Below, piece by piece: positions 62,895 through 64,000 of a stretch of DNA of 64,000 nt. The stretch comes from Polymorphobacter megasporae. GTDB lineage: Bacteria; Pseudomonadota; Alphaproteobacteria; Sphingomonadales; Sphingomonadaceae. The stretch lies in assembly GCF_018982885.2 (NCBI RefSeq), contig NZ_CP081848.1, positions 1,612,001 to 1,676,000 of the forward strand. Reading direction: 5' to 3'. The position numbers were made by a program, and so were the translations under genes. How positions within the stretch are numbered: the first letter of the stretch is position 1; every line of letters starts with the position of its first letter. Below the pieces are notes generated by a model. That model ran no database searches and was not told the DNA's origin. It saw only the letters and a program-made list of their open reading frames with translations.

Positions 62895-63982
62895 CCCGCC
62901 ACTACGTCGTCGCAGCGGGCGGGACCGGCGGCCACATGGTCCCGGCGCACGTCCTTGCGGGCGAGCTGATTGCGCGCGGCCACCGGGTCACGCTGATGAC
63001 CGACGCGCGCGGGCTTCGCTTCCCCGGGCTGTTCGATGGCGTGGCCACGCGGATCGTCGAGTCTGCGGTGCTCGGTGGGAAGAACCCGCTCGGCTGGGTG
63101 CGGATGCTGGCGAAGGTCTGGCGCGGACGGGGCGAGGCGAAAGCGTTCTTCCTTGCCGAGCACGTCGCCGCGGTTGTCGGCTTCGGCGGCTATCCGTCGC
63201 TGCCGCCGTTGCTTGCGGCGATCGGGCTCAAGCGCCCGGCGGTGCTCCACGAACAGAATGCGGTCCTCGGCCGGGTCAACCGGCTGCTTGCGGGGCCGGC
63301 GACGCGGATCGCGCTGAGCTTCGAACCGACGCAGCGGCTCGCGCCAAGGTACGGACCGAAGACCGTCTTCACCGGCCTCCCCGTCCGCGCCGACATCGCC
63401 GCGATCGGCGCCGCGCCGTATCCCTCCACCGACGGCGTCATCGAAATCTTCGTCACCGGCGGGAGCCAAGGCGCAACGATCCTGTCACGCGTCGTCCCCG
63501 CCGCGATCGGGCGGCTGCCGCACGATTTGCGTGCGCGGCTTCGCGTAACGCAGCAGTGCCGGCCCGAGGACATCGCCGCCGTCCGCGCGCTTTACGTCGA
63601 TCAGGGGACGACCGCAGTGCTCGAAACCTACTTCGCCGATTTCGCCGCCCGGCTCGCCGCGTCGCACCTCGTCATCACCCGGTCGGGCGCGTCGACGATG
63701 GCCGAACTTGCCGCTGCGGGGCGTCCCGCGATCCTCGTCCCCTTCGCCGCCGCGACCGACGACCACCAGGCCGCCAACGCCGCGACCTTCGTTGCCGCCG
63801 GGGCCGGGCCGATGCTGCGCGAGGCCGATTTCACCCCCAACGCCGTCGCCGCGGCGATTGTTTCGCTGCTGACGACTCCGGGGGCGTTGGCAAAGGCGGC
63901 ACAAGCGGCCAAGAGCGTCGGTCATCCCGACGCCGGCGCAAAGCTCGCCGACCTCGCGACCAGCCTTGGAACACAGACATGA
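62891..63982 (+). CDS. murG: Lipid I GlcNAc transferase MurG
   Basis: This 363-residue peripheral inner-membrane GT-B glycosyltransferase converts lipid I to lipid II. Motifs: VAAGGTGGHMVPAHVLAGEL, GFGGYPSLPPLLAAI, HEQNAVLGRVNRLL, FVTGGSQGATILSRVVP and SGASTMAELAAAGRPAILVP. ATGA overlaps link it to ftsW (62891-62894) and to the next start codon (63979-63982). Confidence 0.98.
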   Translation: MTRHYVVAAGGTGGHMVPAHVLAGELIARGHRVTLMTDARGLRFPGLFDGVATRIVESAVLGGKNPLGWVRMLAKVWRGRGEAKAFFLAEHVAAVVGFGGYPSLPPLLAAIGLKRPAVLHEQNAVLGRVNRLLAGPATRIALSFEPTQRLAPRYGPKTVFTGLPVRADIAAIGAAPYPSTDGVIEIFVTGGSQGATILSRVVPAAIGRLPHDLRARLRVTQQCRPEDIAAVRALYVDQGTTAVLETYFADFAARLAASHLVITRSGASTMAELAAAGRPAILVPFAAATDDHQAANAATFVAAGAGPMLREADFTPNAVAAAIVSLLTTPGALAKAAQAAKSVGHPDAGAKLADLATSLGTQT

Positions 63983-63999
63983 CCGGCCCGCACCTATGA
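63979..63999 (+). other. Six-codon frame at the murG/next-gene junction (expected murC start)
   Basis: The ATG at 63979 overlaps the murG stop like the other dcw junctions but runs only six codons (MTGPHL) before TGA at 63997-63999. A second ATG at 63996 overlaps that stop and may be the true start of the next gene; only five of its bases are visible. murC is expected by dcw order. Confidence 0.4.
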
Positions 64000-64000
64000 C

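Noticed and set aside
1..64000. CRISPR arrays, insertion sequences, prophage or integrase genes
   Set aside because: No regularly spaced repeats, transposase motifs, terminal inverted repeats or phage structural genes were seen; only paralogous genes (two RND permeases, two SGNH-like proteins) repeat.

Overview
The window is a gene-dense, GC-rich stretch of bacterial chromosome. Gene content points to an alphaproteobacterium, most likely of the order Sphingomonadales. The supporting features are a large TonB-dependent receptor paired with a CocE-type hydrolase, the 180-kDa-class NAD-dependent glutamate dehydrogenase, a periplasmic PaoABC-type aldehyde oxidoreductase, a ccmF-G-H-I set and a tightly overlapped dcw cluster. 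The placement is inferred from gene content; there is no rRNA here. I see no insertion sequences, phage genes or CRISPR arrays.

Region by region. 1-1362 (minus): start of an RND pump permease and its lipoprotein adaptor. 1616-9209 (minus): six overlapping genes forming one likely operon, namely TRAP transporter dctQ-dctM-dctP, a class III CoA-transferase, a fused two-module 2-hydroxyacyl-CoA dehydratase-like protein and a CapA-like metallophosphatase; a MarR regulator (9334-9813) faces away from it. 9891-14366 (minus): CocE-type secreted hydrolase and TonB-dependent receptor. 14579-14654: tRNA-Thr(CGU). 14754-20098 (plus): a PAS-like protein and NAD-glutamate dehydrogenase. 20182-29453 (minus): complete MdtABC/MuxABC-type pump with outer-membrane channel. 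29543-33388 (minus): paoABC-like molybdenum enzyme. 33418-35501 (minus): KirBac channel, DUF2188-like protein and SpoU methyltransferase. 35573-39758 (plus): ccmF, ccmG, ccmH, ccmI. 39701-49549: a cell-surface glycan locus (O-antigen ligase/polymerase, two SGNH-like proteins flanking a frameshifted MBOAT acyltransferase, FkbH-like loader, acyl carrier protein, pyruvyl transferase, 2OG-Fe(II) oxygenase). 49580-52234: peptide-type solute-binding lipoprotein and a cysteine synthase-like enzyme. 52950-63982 (plus): mraZ-rsmH-ftsL-ftsI-murE-murF-mraY-murD-ftsW-murG, almost all joined by four-base start/stop overlaps, with the next gene (expected murC) beginning at the window edge.

The best candidate for an undescribed system is the 1616-9209 operon. 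The dehydratase-like fusion keeps the fold motifs of both subunits of the HgdAB/FldBC/BcrBC family but has a single cysteine in 790 residues, so it cannot carry the [4Fe-4S] clusters that define the chemistry of that family, and no activator ATPase gene is nearby. It is transcribed with a TRAP carboxylate importer, a CoA-transferase and a CapA-like protein, and a short AT-rich motif is shared between its promoter region and that of the neighbouring hydrolase/receptor pair. The second candidate is the ACP/FkbH/MBOAT/SGNH locus, which looks like a machine that loads a small acyl group on a carrier protein and places it on a surface glycan.
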